A stretch of 64,000 bases of DNA, taken from NCBI RefSeq assembly GCF_007754155.1, contig NZ_CP037423.1:7746938-7810937 (forward strand), in the 5' to 3' direction. The DNA is from Stieleria neptunia. Its GTDB lineage: Bacteria > Planctomycetota > Planctomycetia > Pirellulales > Pirellulaceae. The notes beneath the pieces were generated by a model. It did not search any database and had not been told where the DNA came from. It saw nothing but the letters and a program-made list of their open reading frames with translations. The translations under genes were made by a program, and so were the position numbers. Every line of letters begins with the position of its first letter. The stretch's first letter is position 1. Below are positions 52,187-61,835 of the stretch, piece after piece.

Positions 52187-54253
52187 TCAGTTGTTCCTCG
52201 ATTCGATGAAATCGTCAAGGAACTCGGAGGCCGGGTCGACGGCCGTGATGAGCAGGTGGTCACGGGCTCGGGTGCAGGCGACGTACAGCAAATGCCTTTC
52301 TGTGTTGTAGACTTCCTCCAGTTCCGAGGTGTCGGCTGCTGACTCGATGCGTTCCTGCAATGGCAAGACTTCGTCATCGCAGGCCATCACGATCACGGCG
52401 CGAAACTCAAGGCCTTTGGCTTCATGCATCGTTGCAATAGAAGCCTTCGTCGGGTCGGGTTCTGATTCGCTGTCCAAGATGACTGAATCGAGACCCGCTT
52501 TCGCGGCAGCCGATGACGCTCGGCTTGTTTGATCTGAGGACCGGACAATCAAGCAAATGTCGCCCCTCGCTACGCCTTCGCTCTGTCGCCCGGTGATCCA
52601 AGCAGCAACCGTTGCTATCTCGTCGTCACCGCAATCACAAACGGTGACCGAAGGTTTCGGGCCGTTGAAAACGGAGATCGTTCCTCCCCGGTTTTCCGCA
52701 TTGCCATCCACATCTGCGATCGAATTCGGCAGCAATCGATCGGCCTGGGTACGAATTTGATGCGAGGTGCGGTAATTGATCTTGAGAGTTTGTGATCGAC
52801 CGCGAATGTCCACGCCCAGTGACTTCCACGAGAATGGAGCTTGGAAAATTCGCTGCCCCAGATCGCCGGCAAAGAAGAGGCCCGCCGGTTGCGCAGATGT
52901 TAAGGCCGCGACGAATCGCAATTCCGACACGCTGATGTCTTGTGCTTCGTCGACGATTACAAAGTCGTAGGGAGACTCGGCGCTACCGCTGGCGAGCTTG
53001 TCAGTAACGTCACCGAGTAACATTGGCTCAGTGAGTTGGCCCAATTGACTGAGCCGCTCCAGCACCTTTTCAAACGCCGTCCAAAGTTCTTTGCGCTGCG
53101 GTTCTCCAAGACGCGTACGTCGGCCTAGTCGTGGCACATCGCGGTATTCATCCCAGGTATGGACCTGCCACCCATCGACCACGGTGGCCCATTCGCCCAT
53201 CAGAAACCGCATCGGCCGATCAACATCTCGTCCAGCTTCGCCGATCAATTCCTCGACCGTAGCCTCCGACGCCATCGCAGGTTCATACCCAAGCAATTCA
53301 CGGGCTACCTGGGGAAGTGTCTTCACGACAATCCGGTTTGACGGCTCGTCTTCGCCGACCAAGCATTTCAATCGTCGTCGCAAATTCGCGGCCAGCGAAT
53401 CGGAGAATGTAGTGAGCAGAACTCGTGCCTTGGAATTCTGCCTGGCTACATGTGCCGCCCGGTGCAAGGCGACGATTGTCTTGCCCGTTCCGGCCGATCC
53501 GCACACTCGAGCCGGCCCCTTGAAGGTTCGGCTGACAATTGATTCTTGGGAAGGATGAAGGAAGACGGCCCATTTATCCCAAGGCGCATCGAGTGCTCGT
53601 CGCAGTTGCTCGACATCGGCCATCACGCGGAATCGGCTGATCGCGTCCGGATGGGCGAACGGGTCCGCGTCCTCGCTGGCGTGAACAGGTTTCGGTGGCG
53701 TTTCGCCGGTCGCCAAGTCCAAGACCGCTTCAGCCGCCTCGCGTGGCAAACGATCGGCAACATCGAAAAGCGTGTCTTCGTTCACTGCCAAGACATCGTC
53801 GATCCATTCCGGTGGAACGCCGTAACCAAGCAGATCATCAGCGGACACGCGCCTTAACAGCGCCGTTTTTGTCGGTGCGGGGACTTCCTGCTCGACATAC
53901 TTCGGGATCTCGATCTCACGAACGGTTTCCCGCACCTCCACCAACTGAGCGGCCCCCGTGCGCGGATGGCGTTCGATTCTCCGTCGCTCCGCCCAAGCGT
54001 AGGCGGCATCGTGGTGCCCGACGTAGCACAGCAGCAAACTGGCGTCGGTCTTATGAACGATCACACGAATGTCACGCCCTGCACGCACGGACCAGAAATT
54101 CGGGTCCTTGCAACGATGGATGCGATGAAACTGCATCCCCGGATTAACTGGGTCAATCTGCAGGTCAAAAGCTGTCGTCTTGACAGACTTTTGCTCATCG
54201 CCGGTCAGGCGAGTAAGGCTGTCGGTGAACGTATCGGAGATGCGGAATTCCAT
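52187..54253 (-). CDS. RelE-like toxin fold fused to UvrD/Rep helicase
   Basis: A 688-residue fusion. Residues 1-95 resemble RelE/ParE (MEFRISDTFTDSLTRL..., CKDPNFWSVRAGRDIRVIVHK, LLLCYVGHHDAAYAWAERRR). The rest is a superfamily 1A helicase: ARVCGSAGTGKTIVALHRAA (motif I), FVIVDEAQDISVSELRF (motif II), FFAGDLGQRIFQ (III), ATMHEAKGLEFRAVIV (V), YVACTRARDHLLI (VI). The start MEFRISD at 54253 leaves 19 bases to the upstream gene. RelE-UvrD fusions occur in defence loci; whether the toxin domain cuts RNA or only binds is unknown. Confidence 0.9.
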   Translation of the reverse strand: MEFRISDTFTDSLTRLTGDEQKSVKTTAFDLQIDPVNPGMQFHRIHRCKDPNFWSVRAGRDIRVIVHKTDASLLLCYVGHHDAAYAWAERRRIERHPRTGAAQLVEVRETVREIEIPKYVEQEVPAPTKTALLRRVSADDLLGYGVPPEWIDDVLAVNEDTLFDVADRLPREAAEAVLDLATGETPPKPVHASEDADPFAHPDAISRFRVMADVEQLRRALDAPWDKWAVFLHPSQESIVSRTFKGPARVCGSAGTGKTIVALHRAAHVARQNSKARVLLTTFSDSLAANLRRRLKCLVGEDEPSNRIVVKTLPQVARELLGYEPAMASEATVEELIGEAGRDVDRPMRFLMGEWATVVDGWQVHTWDEYRDVPRLGRRTRLGEPQRKELWTAFEKVLERLSQLGQLTEPMLLGDVTDKLASGSAESPYDFVIVDEAQDISVSELRFVAALTSAQPAGLFFAGDLGQRIFQAPFSWKSLGVDIRGRSQTLKINYRTSHQIRTQADRLLPNSIADVDGNAENRGGTISVFNGPKPSVTVCDCGDDEIATVAAWITGRQSEGVARGDICLIVRSSDQTSRASSAAAKAGLDSVILDSESEPDPTKASIATMHEAKGLEFRAVIVMACDDEVLPLQERIESAADTSELEEVYNTERHLLYVACTRARDHLLITAVDPASEFLDDFIESRNN

Positions 54254-54272
54254 GTTATCGTCCTTCCCTCTC

Positions 54273-56207
54273 CTAAATGCCGTTGACATTGGACCTAAAT
54301 TCCGCGAGCTCAACGGAAACACATGCTGAATCGCGTTCCCAAAGCGCGTAAGCTGCTCGCATCATCGCTGCCACGCCGGAGAACCCAATAGCAACAGCGA
54401 TATCATTTAAAACCTGTTTACCTTCGCAGTCTCTCCAAAAAGTATCCTCAAGTCGTCGCCGGCGGTATGCCTTGATGGCTACCTGAAGAATATCCCTGAA
54501 TTTCTTTTCATCATCCGCTGGAAATCCACATGCCTTAGAAATCTTTTCGCTTGCGGCGTCTGCATCACCATCAATCTGTTCCCAAGACATTCCTTTCGCT
54601 ACGATCTTTACTTGAGGTTTCATGTCAGGCAGATTCTTCGCATGGTTGGTGTACATTGCGTACTGAAAAATCCAATTGCCTGCGCGCTTGTCCGCCGTCT
54701 CTCGAATCAACTCGTTAGGAATAGCCACATTATTCCCGTTCTGTCGCAGAAGCGATTCGAGTGTCTTTGGATGGAGGAAAAAATTTTCAACTTCATGGAC
54801 CGGCAAAACGTACACTCCATTCAACTTCGCGATGTCGGCGGCCTCTGCTGCAGATCGGAAATCACGGTCTAGAATTCCTCCGATTCGGATGTCGTTTCCA
54901 GATTCTTTCGCGAGTGAGCTAATAGCCATTACGCGCCGAATTACCTCGTTGCAAGATCCGCATTCAAGAAAACGTGTGTCCTCCGGCTGTCCCGTCAACT
55001 TAAGAAATCGGTCTCGCTCACCAACTCCTTCTTCCCCTTCAATAAACACAAAACGCAATTGGGTAATTGAGAACGCGGGTGTACCCACAGCACGAGAAAG
55101 AGCTGAAACTACGGGGAGCGAATCGAGGCGAGCAACTTGATCTACCTTTCGTGTCTCAAGGTTTCTTTCCAATACGAAGGTTGCATGTGGCCCAGCAGCC
55201 TCCACTGCGTCAAGAGAGTGTGTAGCCAACCAGATTTGTCCGGTTGAGACGGTCCCTATGAGATATGTGATCCAAGTGCGGATTAGGTCCGCATTTAAGT
55301 GCAGCTCCGGTTCATCAAGCAAGAACAAACCTTCACGCAAGCCGAAGCGATCAATTTGACCAAGTAAGAATGCGATTTCGCGTTCTCCGCCACTAAGTTG
55401 GCCAAACGACAATTGCAGCCCGGTAGTATCAAAGAGAAGCGTTCGTTTCTTAGGGTCAACGCCGCTGAAAACTACATGAGGCAACACTTTCTTGAGCGAG
55501 TCCTTGTAAGCTTGAAAGTGATCCTCAAATGGTGATGGGGCCGAGCAAGCTTCTTTTGCTCGACGCATATCCTGCATCAGACGCGTACCAGCACTATTCT
55601 CCTGCGCAAGAAAATACTTTATCCACTCGTCATACAGCGTACTGGTCGACATGAACGAACGTCCGCGAGTGAATTCCGCGCCGTGCCAGTCCGTTTCGTA
55701 CGCTTGTGCGAGCTCGTGCACATTCATAGCTTTTTGGGGGTACGCTCGATCCGCATCCAAAGTAAGAAAGTGAACGTCTTTCGATTGCTGCAGCTGATTC
55801 ACGACGCGTTGCGCGAATTCGGTGCTATTGTTTGCGTTGGTGATACCTCCAGCTGTGATGCGACTCGAAGCGGTTTCTGACCTGCGATCTGAAATCGTCA
55901 GCGTTCGATCCCACGTTTCGACTGACGCATCGCTTTTGTATAGATCATCGACCGCGGGGCTGGCTCCTTCCTGAAGATAGAACTGAAGTGAAAAGTCGTG
56001 CTGATCGGCGAATGGATCTCCACGCGGTAAATTGATTCCTTGCGATAATCCGAGTTTGTGGGCACAGCCGGATATGAGCTCCAGGATATGACTCTTGCCC
56101 GTTCCGTTTGCGCCGACGATACACACCAGACTTGCGTCATCGGCGACCTCTAGACTGACGTTCTTGAAATGCCGCCAGTTCGCGATTTCTATCTTACGAA
56201 TTCGCAT
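54273..56207 (-). CDS. AAA ATPase with TOPRIM/DUF4435-like C-terminus
   Basis: A 644-residue OLD/RecF-like protein. Walker A is VGANGTGKSHILE; the ABC-type signature LSFGQLSGGEREIAFLL is near residue 265 and Walker B is GLFLLDEPELHLNADL. The C-terminal 250 residues contain RFVFIEGEEGVGERDRFL and GGILDRDFRSAAEAADI with HEVENFFL, a TOPRIM/DUF4435-like acidic layout suited to a metal-dependent nuclease. Similar two-domain proteins act in Gabija- or OLD-like defence, though no UvrD partner of the Gabija sort other than the RelE fusion is present. Confidence 0.85.
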   Translation of the reverse strand: MRIRKIEIANWRHFKNVSLEVADDASLVCIVGANGTGKSHILELISGCAHKLGLSQGINLPRGDPFADQHDFSLQFYLQEGASPAVDDLYKSDASVETWDRTLTISDRRSETASSRITAGGITNANNSTEFAQRVVNQLQQSKDVHFLTLDADRAYPQKAMNVHELAQAYETDWHGAEFTRGRSFMSTSTLYDEWIKYFLAQENSAGTRLMQDMRRAKEACSAPSPFEDHFQAYKDSLKKVLPHVVFSGVDPKKRTLLFDTTGLQLSFGQLSGGEREIAFLLGQIDRFGLREGLFLLDEPELHLNADLIRTWITYLIGTVSTGQIWLATHSLDAVEAAGPHATFVLERNLETRKVDQVARLDSLPVVSALSRAVGTPAFSITQLRFVFIEGEEGVGERDRFLKLTGQPEDTRFLECGSCNEVIRRVMAISSLAKESGNDIRIGGILDRDFRSAAEAADIAKLNGVYVLPVHEVENFFLHPKTLESLLRQNGNNVAIPNELIRETADKRAGNWIFQYAMYTNHAKNLPDMKPQVKIVAKGMSWEQIDGDADAASEKISKACGFPADDEKKFRDILQVAIKAYRRRRLEDTFWRDCEGKQVLNDIAVAIGFSGVAAMMRAAYALWERDSACVSVELAEFRSNVNGI

Positions 56208-56220
56208 TGTGACCTCGGCC

Positions 56221-59200
56221 TTAGGAAACTTTGAATACTTTCATCACTTCGTCGCCGAGGTGGTTGATGACTTTGACGGCGATGCGGCCGGTTTTGGGTT
56301 TGTCGAAGGGGCGGGAGGTGTCGCTGTTGAGCGTGGCCCAGGCTTCGGCATTGATTTCGGCTTTGAGGGTTGTTTTGAGACTCTTGTAGGGGTCGCCAGC
56401 GCCCAAGAAGTAGGCGTGGCGGACGAAGAAGCTTTCTTCGTTGTAGTTGGTGTCGATGAACCAACAGGCGATGCCTTCGGCTCCGTCACTCCGGACTTCG
56501 CCAGTTTGCGGATGGAAGACGTCGACGCCGTTGATCTTGACTTGGATCTGGTCGAGTTTGGCGTCGTCGCCTTTGGCGGGCAGGATGTCGATATCGGGTT
56601 CCCCAAAGATTACGAACAGGTTGCCCTTGCCGGTGTTCTTGAGTTCGTCGGCCATGTGCAGGTCCGCGTTCATGCGGGCTTTCAGCACGGGAACTTTGCC
56701 GAGCTTGTCGAACTCGGCGCTGTGGGCGTCGTAGTTGAAAGCGCACGCGACCAAAACGTCGAAGCCGGCGTCGGCGGCTTCGCGGGCGGCGGCGACCAAG
56801 TCAGCGCGAGCGACGGTGCCGAATTCGGGACCGATAAAGATGGCGGATTTCTTTTCGGGTGCGTCTTCACTGTCACTTTCGACATAGGTGCCGGTGGCGG
56901 CGACGTACTCGCCGGGCCAGGGCGTGATGGAAGTGAAGGTGATGCGGTCTTCTTTGTGAGCTTGCTGGACGCCGGCCGTTTTCAAGTTTTCCAGAATCAT
57001 CGTCGCGAAGTCGGCTTCGCCAGCGGCTTGTTGGCGTTCCGATTCCGGTTCGATCAGTTCGTCGTTCTCGTCGACACCCAGGGTACGGTGGGGCGAGAGG
57101 CTTTCGACGGTGAAGGGGCCGGCCACACGGACTTTGGTTTTGTCTTCATACGGTTTGTCGTACAGGTATTCAAAGTCGGCTTTGGCGGCAATCGAGGCGT
57201 CGATTTCTTTTTGGCGTTCGATGCGTAGCTTCCACCACTGAGCATGCAGCTTCTTGGCTTCGGCTGGCCATGGATCACCCGGCTCACTGGGCAGCGAATC
57301 AAAGTCGAACTTGCTGCCAGTCAATTTGTTGATCGTCGAGAGTGGCTTGGCGGCCTGGCTCGCGACCAATTCGCGGACGCGGTCGGTGTGCTGACTGAGT
57401 TCGACCGAGACGAGCACCTCGAGCGTGGCCCCCAGTTCTTCACGCAGCTTCATCACTTCGGCGTGTGCGGCGGCTGCATCGGCTTCCCAACGCTCACCCG
57501 GTTCGCGAGGGACCTCCCATTCTTCCCAAGACTGCCCCAATGACCCATTCAATTTGTCTCGCAACGGTTCGAGCTTGGTTTGGAATTCGTCATAGATAAC
57601 TTCGATCTCGGCATTGTTCGCGATCGACTTTAGCGTGATGTGTGGTACACGTTCGTAAACGAAGCCTTGGCGGATGCGACCGTGAGTAGGTGCTCCAACA
57701 GGTTCAGTTCGAGTCAACTCAGATTCTTTTGCTCGTCCCTCGGCACTGTCACTTAAAAGATAGTACGGATATCGAGCTCCCATGATCCGCGACCTCGCAA
57801 GGGCCAAAGCTACTCGCGAAGTGTCAATCGTGATCCATCGACGCCCCCACTGCTCGGCAGCCATAGCGGTTGTTCCTGACCCACACGTCGGGTCAAGAAC
57901 TAGATCGCTGGGGTCGGTGGACATCAGCAGACAGCGTTCAACAACAGACGTTGCTGTTTGCACGACGTAGACCTTCGGATCGGCGCGGCTCTGCACGCCG
58001 CCAAGATCTGTCCATACATTTGTCTGAGCAAATACTGGAAAGTCATCAAAATAGCGCACGTATGCTAGCTTTCGTGCAGTCGGCTCGACTCGTCGGGCCT
58101 TTAGCAGATTCGCCATCCTCGGCTCATCAGTCTTCCAGTATCCCGGCTCGGGACGGAACTTGCGTCCGTCGTGCAGCACATCATAACGAGTCCCAGGACT
58201 TTGACTTGTAATTGTGTCTTTGCGAAATATGCGCGATCCTGCTGGGAGTTCGCGACTATTCTTTTGAAATGCATTTAGTGGTAATCGACGTCCATCGGGC
58301 AACTCCAATTCCGTGTACTTCGAGCCGCCGATCGCCCCAACCACTTTTGGGCGGTACGGTTGTCGAAACTTCGTTGCCTCAGCATTACGTCCATACCAAA
58401 AGATGTAGTCAGCGACACCAGCAAGGCGATTGTCTGTTTGTCCGCCAGTCTTCGTGAAAGTTATGAGGCTCAGGAAATTGTTATCCCCAAACACTTCGTC
58501 CAAGACAGACTTAACACGATGTGCATTTTCGTCACCGATTTGAACAAAGCAGGAGCCACTTTCACTAAGGAGATCTCGCGCGATCGATAAGCGATCCCGC
58601 AGATGCGTAAGGTATGAATGAATTCCGTCGCTCCATGTGTCTCGAAACGCTTTTACCTGTTCGGGCTCGCGTGTAACGTGGTTAATCTGCCCATCTTTAA
58701 CGTCCTTGCTAGTCGTTGACCACTGAAAATTGCTGTTGAACTTGATTCCGTACGGTGGATCGAAATAGATGCTCTGGACTTTGCCGCGCAGGCCTTCTCT
58801 TTCCGCCAGCGACGCCATGACTTGCAAACTGTCGCCCAGGATCATGCGGTTGGTCCAGTTCGATTCGTGCTGGTAGAACTCGGTCTTGGCCGATGTGTCA
58901 GGTAGGCCATTGAAGTCCGAAAATAAGTCGAGCTGCACCTGCTCGCCGGTCGCTTCCTGCTCTTCGGTTCGACGTTTCAAATCATCGATGAGAACCTTGG
59001 GGTGAACCTTCTCTTGAATGAACAGCGGCGGCGTGTTGACCACCAAATCGGACCAGTTCTTCGTATCTTTGCCGCGCCAAACCAATTGGGGATCGAGATC
59101 GGGATTCCTTCGCTCGATCGCCACCTCGATCGAATACGCTTCCTTTTCCTCCATCACCGTTTCCAGTTCGGCGGTGGGAATGTTCGACCGCTTCGCCTCG

Positions 59201-59265
59201 TCATGCGTCAGCGTCTCGACCGACTTTTTTTTGGCGGTCTTCTTCCGTGTGGACTTTTTAGCCAT
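56221..59265 (-). CDS. Site-specific DNA methyltransferase, type III-like Mod
   Basis: A 1014-residue amino-methyltransferase. Motif IV is IYFDPPYGIKFNSNFQW (DPPY, about residue 171), the SAM-binding motif I is DLVLDPTCGSGTTAMAAEQ (about 455), and the order (IV before I) marks the beta class. A lysine-rich N-terminus (MAKKSTRKKTAKKKS) and a long C-terminal part rich in Glu/Lys complete it. The length exceeds typical Mod subunits (600-700). With the restriction gene at 61197-64000 it forms a type III-like R-M pair; DUF262 lies between. Confidence 0.9.
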   Translation of the reverse strand: MAKKSTRKKTAKKKSVETLTHDEAKRSNIPTAELETVMEEKEAYSIEVAIERRNPDLDPQLVWRGKDTKNWSDLVVNTPPLFIQEKVHPKVLIDDLKRRTEEQEATGEQVQLDLFSDFNGLPDTSAKTEFYQHESNWTNRMILGDSLQVMASLAEREGLRGKVQSIYFDPPYGIKFNSNFQWSTTSKDVKDGQINHVTREPEQVKAFRDTWSDGIHSYLTHLRDRLSIARDLLSESGSCFVQIGDENAHRVKSVLDEVFGDNNFLSLITFTKTGGQTDNRLAGVADYIFWYGRNAEATKFRQPYRPKVVGAIGGSKYTELELPDGRRLPLNAFQKNSRELPAGSRIFRKDTITSQSPGTRYDVLHDGRKFRPEPGYWKTDEPRMANLLKARRVEPTARKLAYVRYFDDFPVFAQTNVWTDLGGVQSRADPKVYVVQTATSVVERCLLMSTDPSDLVLDPTCGSGTTAMAAEQWGRRWITIDTSRVALALARSRIMGARYPYYLLSDSAEGRAKESELTRTEPVGAPTHGRIRQGFVYERVPHITLKSIANNAEIEVIYDEFQTKLEPLRDKLNGSLGQSWEEWEVPREPGERWEADAAAAHAEVMKLREELGATLEVLVSVELSQHTDRVRELVASQAAKPLSTINKLTGSKFDFDSLPSEPGDPWPAEAKKLHAQWWKLRIERQKEIDASIAAKADFEYLYDKPYEDKTKVRVAGPFTVESLSPHRTLGVDENDELIEPESERQQAAGEADFATMILENLKTAGVQQAHKEDRITFTSITPWPGEYVAATGTYVESDSEDAPEKKSAIFIGPEFGTVARADLVAAAREAADAGFDVLVACAFNYDAHSAEFDKLGKVPVLKARMNADLHMADELKNTGKGNLFVIFGEPDIDILPAKGDDAKLDQIQVKINGVDVFHPQTGEVRSDGAEGIACWFIDTNYNEESFFVRHAYFLGAGDPYKSLKTTLKAEINAEAWATLNSDTSRPFDKPKTGRIAVKVINHLGDEVMKVFKVS

Positions 59266-59319
59266 GGAGGGTATATACGAAAGGTGAGGTGGGAAATGGG
59301 AAAAGGAGATGGGCGTGAG

Positions 59320-61197
59320 CTAGGATTCGCTGTCGAAATCATCGTCATCGATCTCAACCTCGGGCTCATTCGTCCCGTGGTCCAGCACGACCGTCTTGCC
59401 GATTGCACCGCCGATCATGTCCGACAGAGCATTCATGCGAGCTTCAAAAAAGCCATCGAAATCATCGTTTCGCAAAAACGATGGCTCGATCAAATGTGAC
59501 CGCAAGACCTCATCGAGTGCCGTAGAATCGATACCAGTGTTTCGCTCGATTTTGGCGAGATAAACCGACGGGGCGACACCACCAATGATGATGTTGGACT
59601 TTTTGGACAACGGGGTCTTGTTGATGACGCTATCGAAAACCTTTTTGTCGATCCCCTGTTTCGTGCACCAATCTCGCGGAAAGATGTGATGGATATCCAT
59701 CTGGCGTTTGAAAAACGTCATCAACTCAACTGGTTCACCATGAATGAAGTCGCGACACCCCTGACGCATCAGCAGTGCGTGGATCGCCTTGTACGCGGCG
59801 GAGTTGCGGGTCCGGAGCGTGCGCAACCGATCTTGCTGGAAGATGGCGTCGTTGACCGTTTGAGGAATGTCACCAGAGTCTCTTATCCATGTGACTACAT
59901 CCATCAGGTCGCGAGCCATACGGGTTTCACTGCTGCCACCGTAGAGCTCTCCCAGCGAGCCTGCCCAAAACCATTTGGCAAGTTTTTCGCGAGCGGGGAT
60001 GGTTTCGGCATCCGAGCCGAGAGCAGCAAACACCGCACCTAGTGTCACAACCTGCGATCCGTACGGCACGTTTCGTTTGCCAATGATCTTTTGCTCGTTA
60101 AGAAACGACGCAGTGGAAATGAACCCCTCTTCGACCGGTTGGCTGTACTTTTTGAATGCGCTAACGGGAAGCCCTAGCAATGCTTGCCGGTTGCATGACA
60201 CTTGCGGAAGGTCTTTGCCGGTCGCTCCAGCGGCTTCTTTTGCCAGACGCTGTTCGCGAGTATGAAGCAAGGTGCAGGCTTGGATGAAATCCGTATTCTC
60301 AATGTCTTTGAGAACTCTGCGAGGCATATCGGTGCCAATCAGGCGTTTTTTAATTCCGCAGTCGAGGTCTTTCTTCTTCTTGCCTGGACTCGGCGGTTCA
60401 CCGTTCCATTTCTCGCGCAGATCAAATCCATCCGACGCATAGACTGCGGTCAGCAGCTCAAATGCATCAAGTTTCTGGCCACCCACATTGACCTTCTCAA
60501 ACACCAGACAGATTGCTTCCCGGCTATTCTTCTTGTCGAGCCGAATGATCGGCATCTTGTAACGTTCGATTCGTTCTAAAACGCTTCGGTAGAACGATTC
60601 ATGCATTCCGGTGACGTCACGACCTTTCGCCTTCCAATGATTGATCCATCCAAAGAACCAAGTCATGCTCTTAAACGAACAGTCCAGCGGGAACATGTCG
60701 TGTTCGTACTCCAGTTCGGTCGCTGAAAGATCAAGCTCGATGTCTTTGCCGAAATTCGTTCGGATGACACGATCCTCAGGGACGCCAACGATTGCCTCAT
60801 AGAGATCGACAACGCCTGATACCGACCGTTTGATATCGAGGTAGTAGTGTCGTAGCACTTCGACTTTCTTCTTTCTTAGCCGCGTGCGAACCGGTTCACC
60901 AGAGAACGTCGATTGGTAGAGAGACGTGATTCGCTGCTGGCCATCCAACAGCAGTTCCGATGGTTCGACCTTCTTTTCCGGAACGCCAACGATCAACCGT
61001 GGTTTGAACGACACTTCGCTGCCGGTCTCGAGCGTCAGCAACGCGCCAACGGGGAAACCCTTGGCAATCGAAGCGATCAGGCTGCGGACATCTTCGTCGG
61101 CCCAAACATAGTCACGTTGAAAATCGGGCAACTGAAGCTTGCCTTCATCAGCATCACGAAGGATGTCTTTGAGGTCTTCTTTCGTAGAATCGAACAT
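59320..61197 (-). CDS. DUF262 protein (GmrSD-like)
   Basis: A 625-residue protein. The DUF262 N-terminal domain (ILRDADEGKLQLPDFQRDYVWADEDVRSLIASI, LLLDGQQRITSLY) has the Q-R-x-Y/W and DGQQR motifs of the ParB-like nucleotide-binding fold. The C-terminal half has an HNH-like MDIHHIFPRDWC and ILKDIENTDF-type helices. Its ATG shares a base with the stop of the restriction gene (TGATG), so the two are coupled. GmrS-type proteins cut modified DNA; here it may be an additional arm of the R-M system. Confidence 0.9.
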   Translation of the reverse strand: MFDSTKEDLKDILRDADEGKLQLPDFQRDYVWADEDVRSLIASIAKGFPVGALLTLETGSEVSFKPRLIVGVPEKKVEPSELLLDGQQRITSLYQSTFSGEPVRTRLRKKKVEVLRHYYLDIKRSVSGVVDLYEAIVGVPEDRVIRTNFGKDIELDLSATELEYEHDMFPLDCSFKSMTWFFGWINHWKAKGRDVTGMHESFYRSVLERIERYKMPIIRLDKKNSREAICLVFEKVNVGGQKLDAFELLTAVYASDGFDLREKWNGEPPSPGKKKKDLDCGIKKRLIGTDMPRRVLKDIENTDFIQACTLLHTREQRLAKEAAGATGKDLPQVSCNRQALLGLPVSAFKKYSQPVEEGFISTASFLNEQKIIGKRNVPYGSQVVTLGAVFAALGSDAETIPAREKLAKWFWAGSLGELYGGSSETRMARDLMDVVTWIRDSGDIPQTVNDAIFQQDRLRTLRTRNSAAYKAIHALLMRQGCRDFIHGEPVELMTFFKRQMDIHHIFPRDWCTKQGIDKKVFDSVINKTPLSKKSNIIIGGVAPSVYLAKIERNTGIDSTALDEVLRSHLIEPSFLRNDDFDGFFEARMNALSDMIGGAIGKTVVLDHGTNEPEVEIDDDDFDSES

Positions 61198-61833
61198 CAG
61201 GCAGGGCTCCCAGCTTGCGTTTCGTGCGTCATGCAAACGTTTTCAATGAGTTCATTGACGGCCGGTTCGATCTTCTCATCAAAGTCCAGTTCCATTTCGT
61301 AGACGTCGCAGAGTTCTGCGAACGCCCACCGGCCGTAGGTGCCAAGATTGTTAACGCCAGGCACCCAGTAGTTCTCCATCGTCGCCTTTTTGTCTTTGGC
61401 GTCTTCGCGACGATAGCCTTTGACTTCGACGATCAGATTCAGCAGGTCGTCAGGGCCATGGCCGTCGTCGACACGGACAACGAAGTCGGGAATGTATTTG
61501 CGGACTTCGCTGCCCATCTTGTAAGGTACCTCGAGGCCCAGACCTTGGTTCTTGACATAGGCGCGGACGCGGTCGTGCGATTCAAGGACACGGCAGAATT
61601 CTGCTTCCCAGTCGCTGTCGCAGATGACCCAGTTGATGTGGCAAAGTTTGGAGCTTGTTTCCCAGCGAATCGATTTGCTGGTATTGAAGTTCACGAAGTT
61701 AGTGCTGCCGGTCGGGTTATACGGATCGAGCATCGCCTTGATTGGTTTCTCACCGATGAACGCTCGCGAAATGCCATGAGTGATTCGTTCGCATGCCATG
61801 TCGGCTAGCTCTTGATACAGCAGCTGTGCCGGG
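61197..61833 (-). pseudogene. Type III-like restriction subunit, 3' part (split by IS630)
   Basis: The C-terminal 211 residues of a Res-type restriction protein, cut off from the rest by IS630 copy B. It holds the nuclease core (KYIPDFVVRVDD...LIVEVKGYRRED: D...ExK). Removing the element and one TA restores a continuous frame: ...LTCKGNT-YPAQLLYQELADMACERI. The only internal ATG (61799) could allow a truncated nuclease domain to be made. Confidence 0.88.
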
Positions 61834-61835
61834 TA

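Noticed and set aside
56095..57228. Long plus-strand ORF rich in Phe/Gly/Val
   Set aside because: It is the reverse shadow of the methyltransferase gene and has shadow-type composition.
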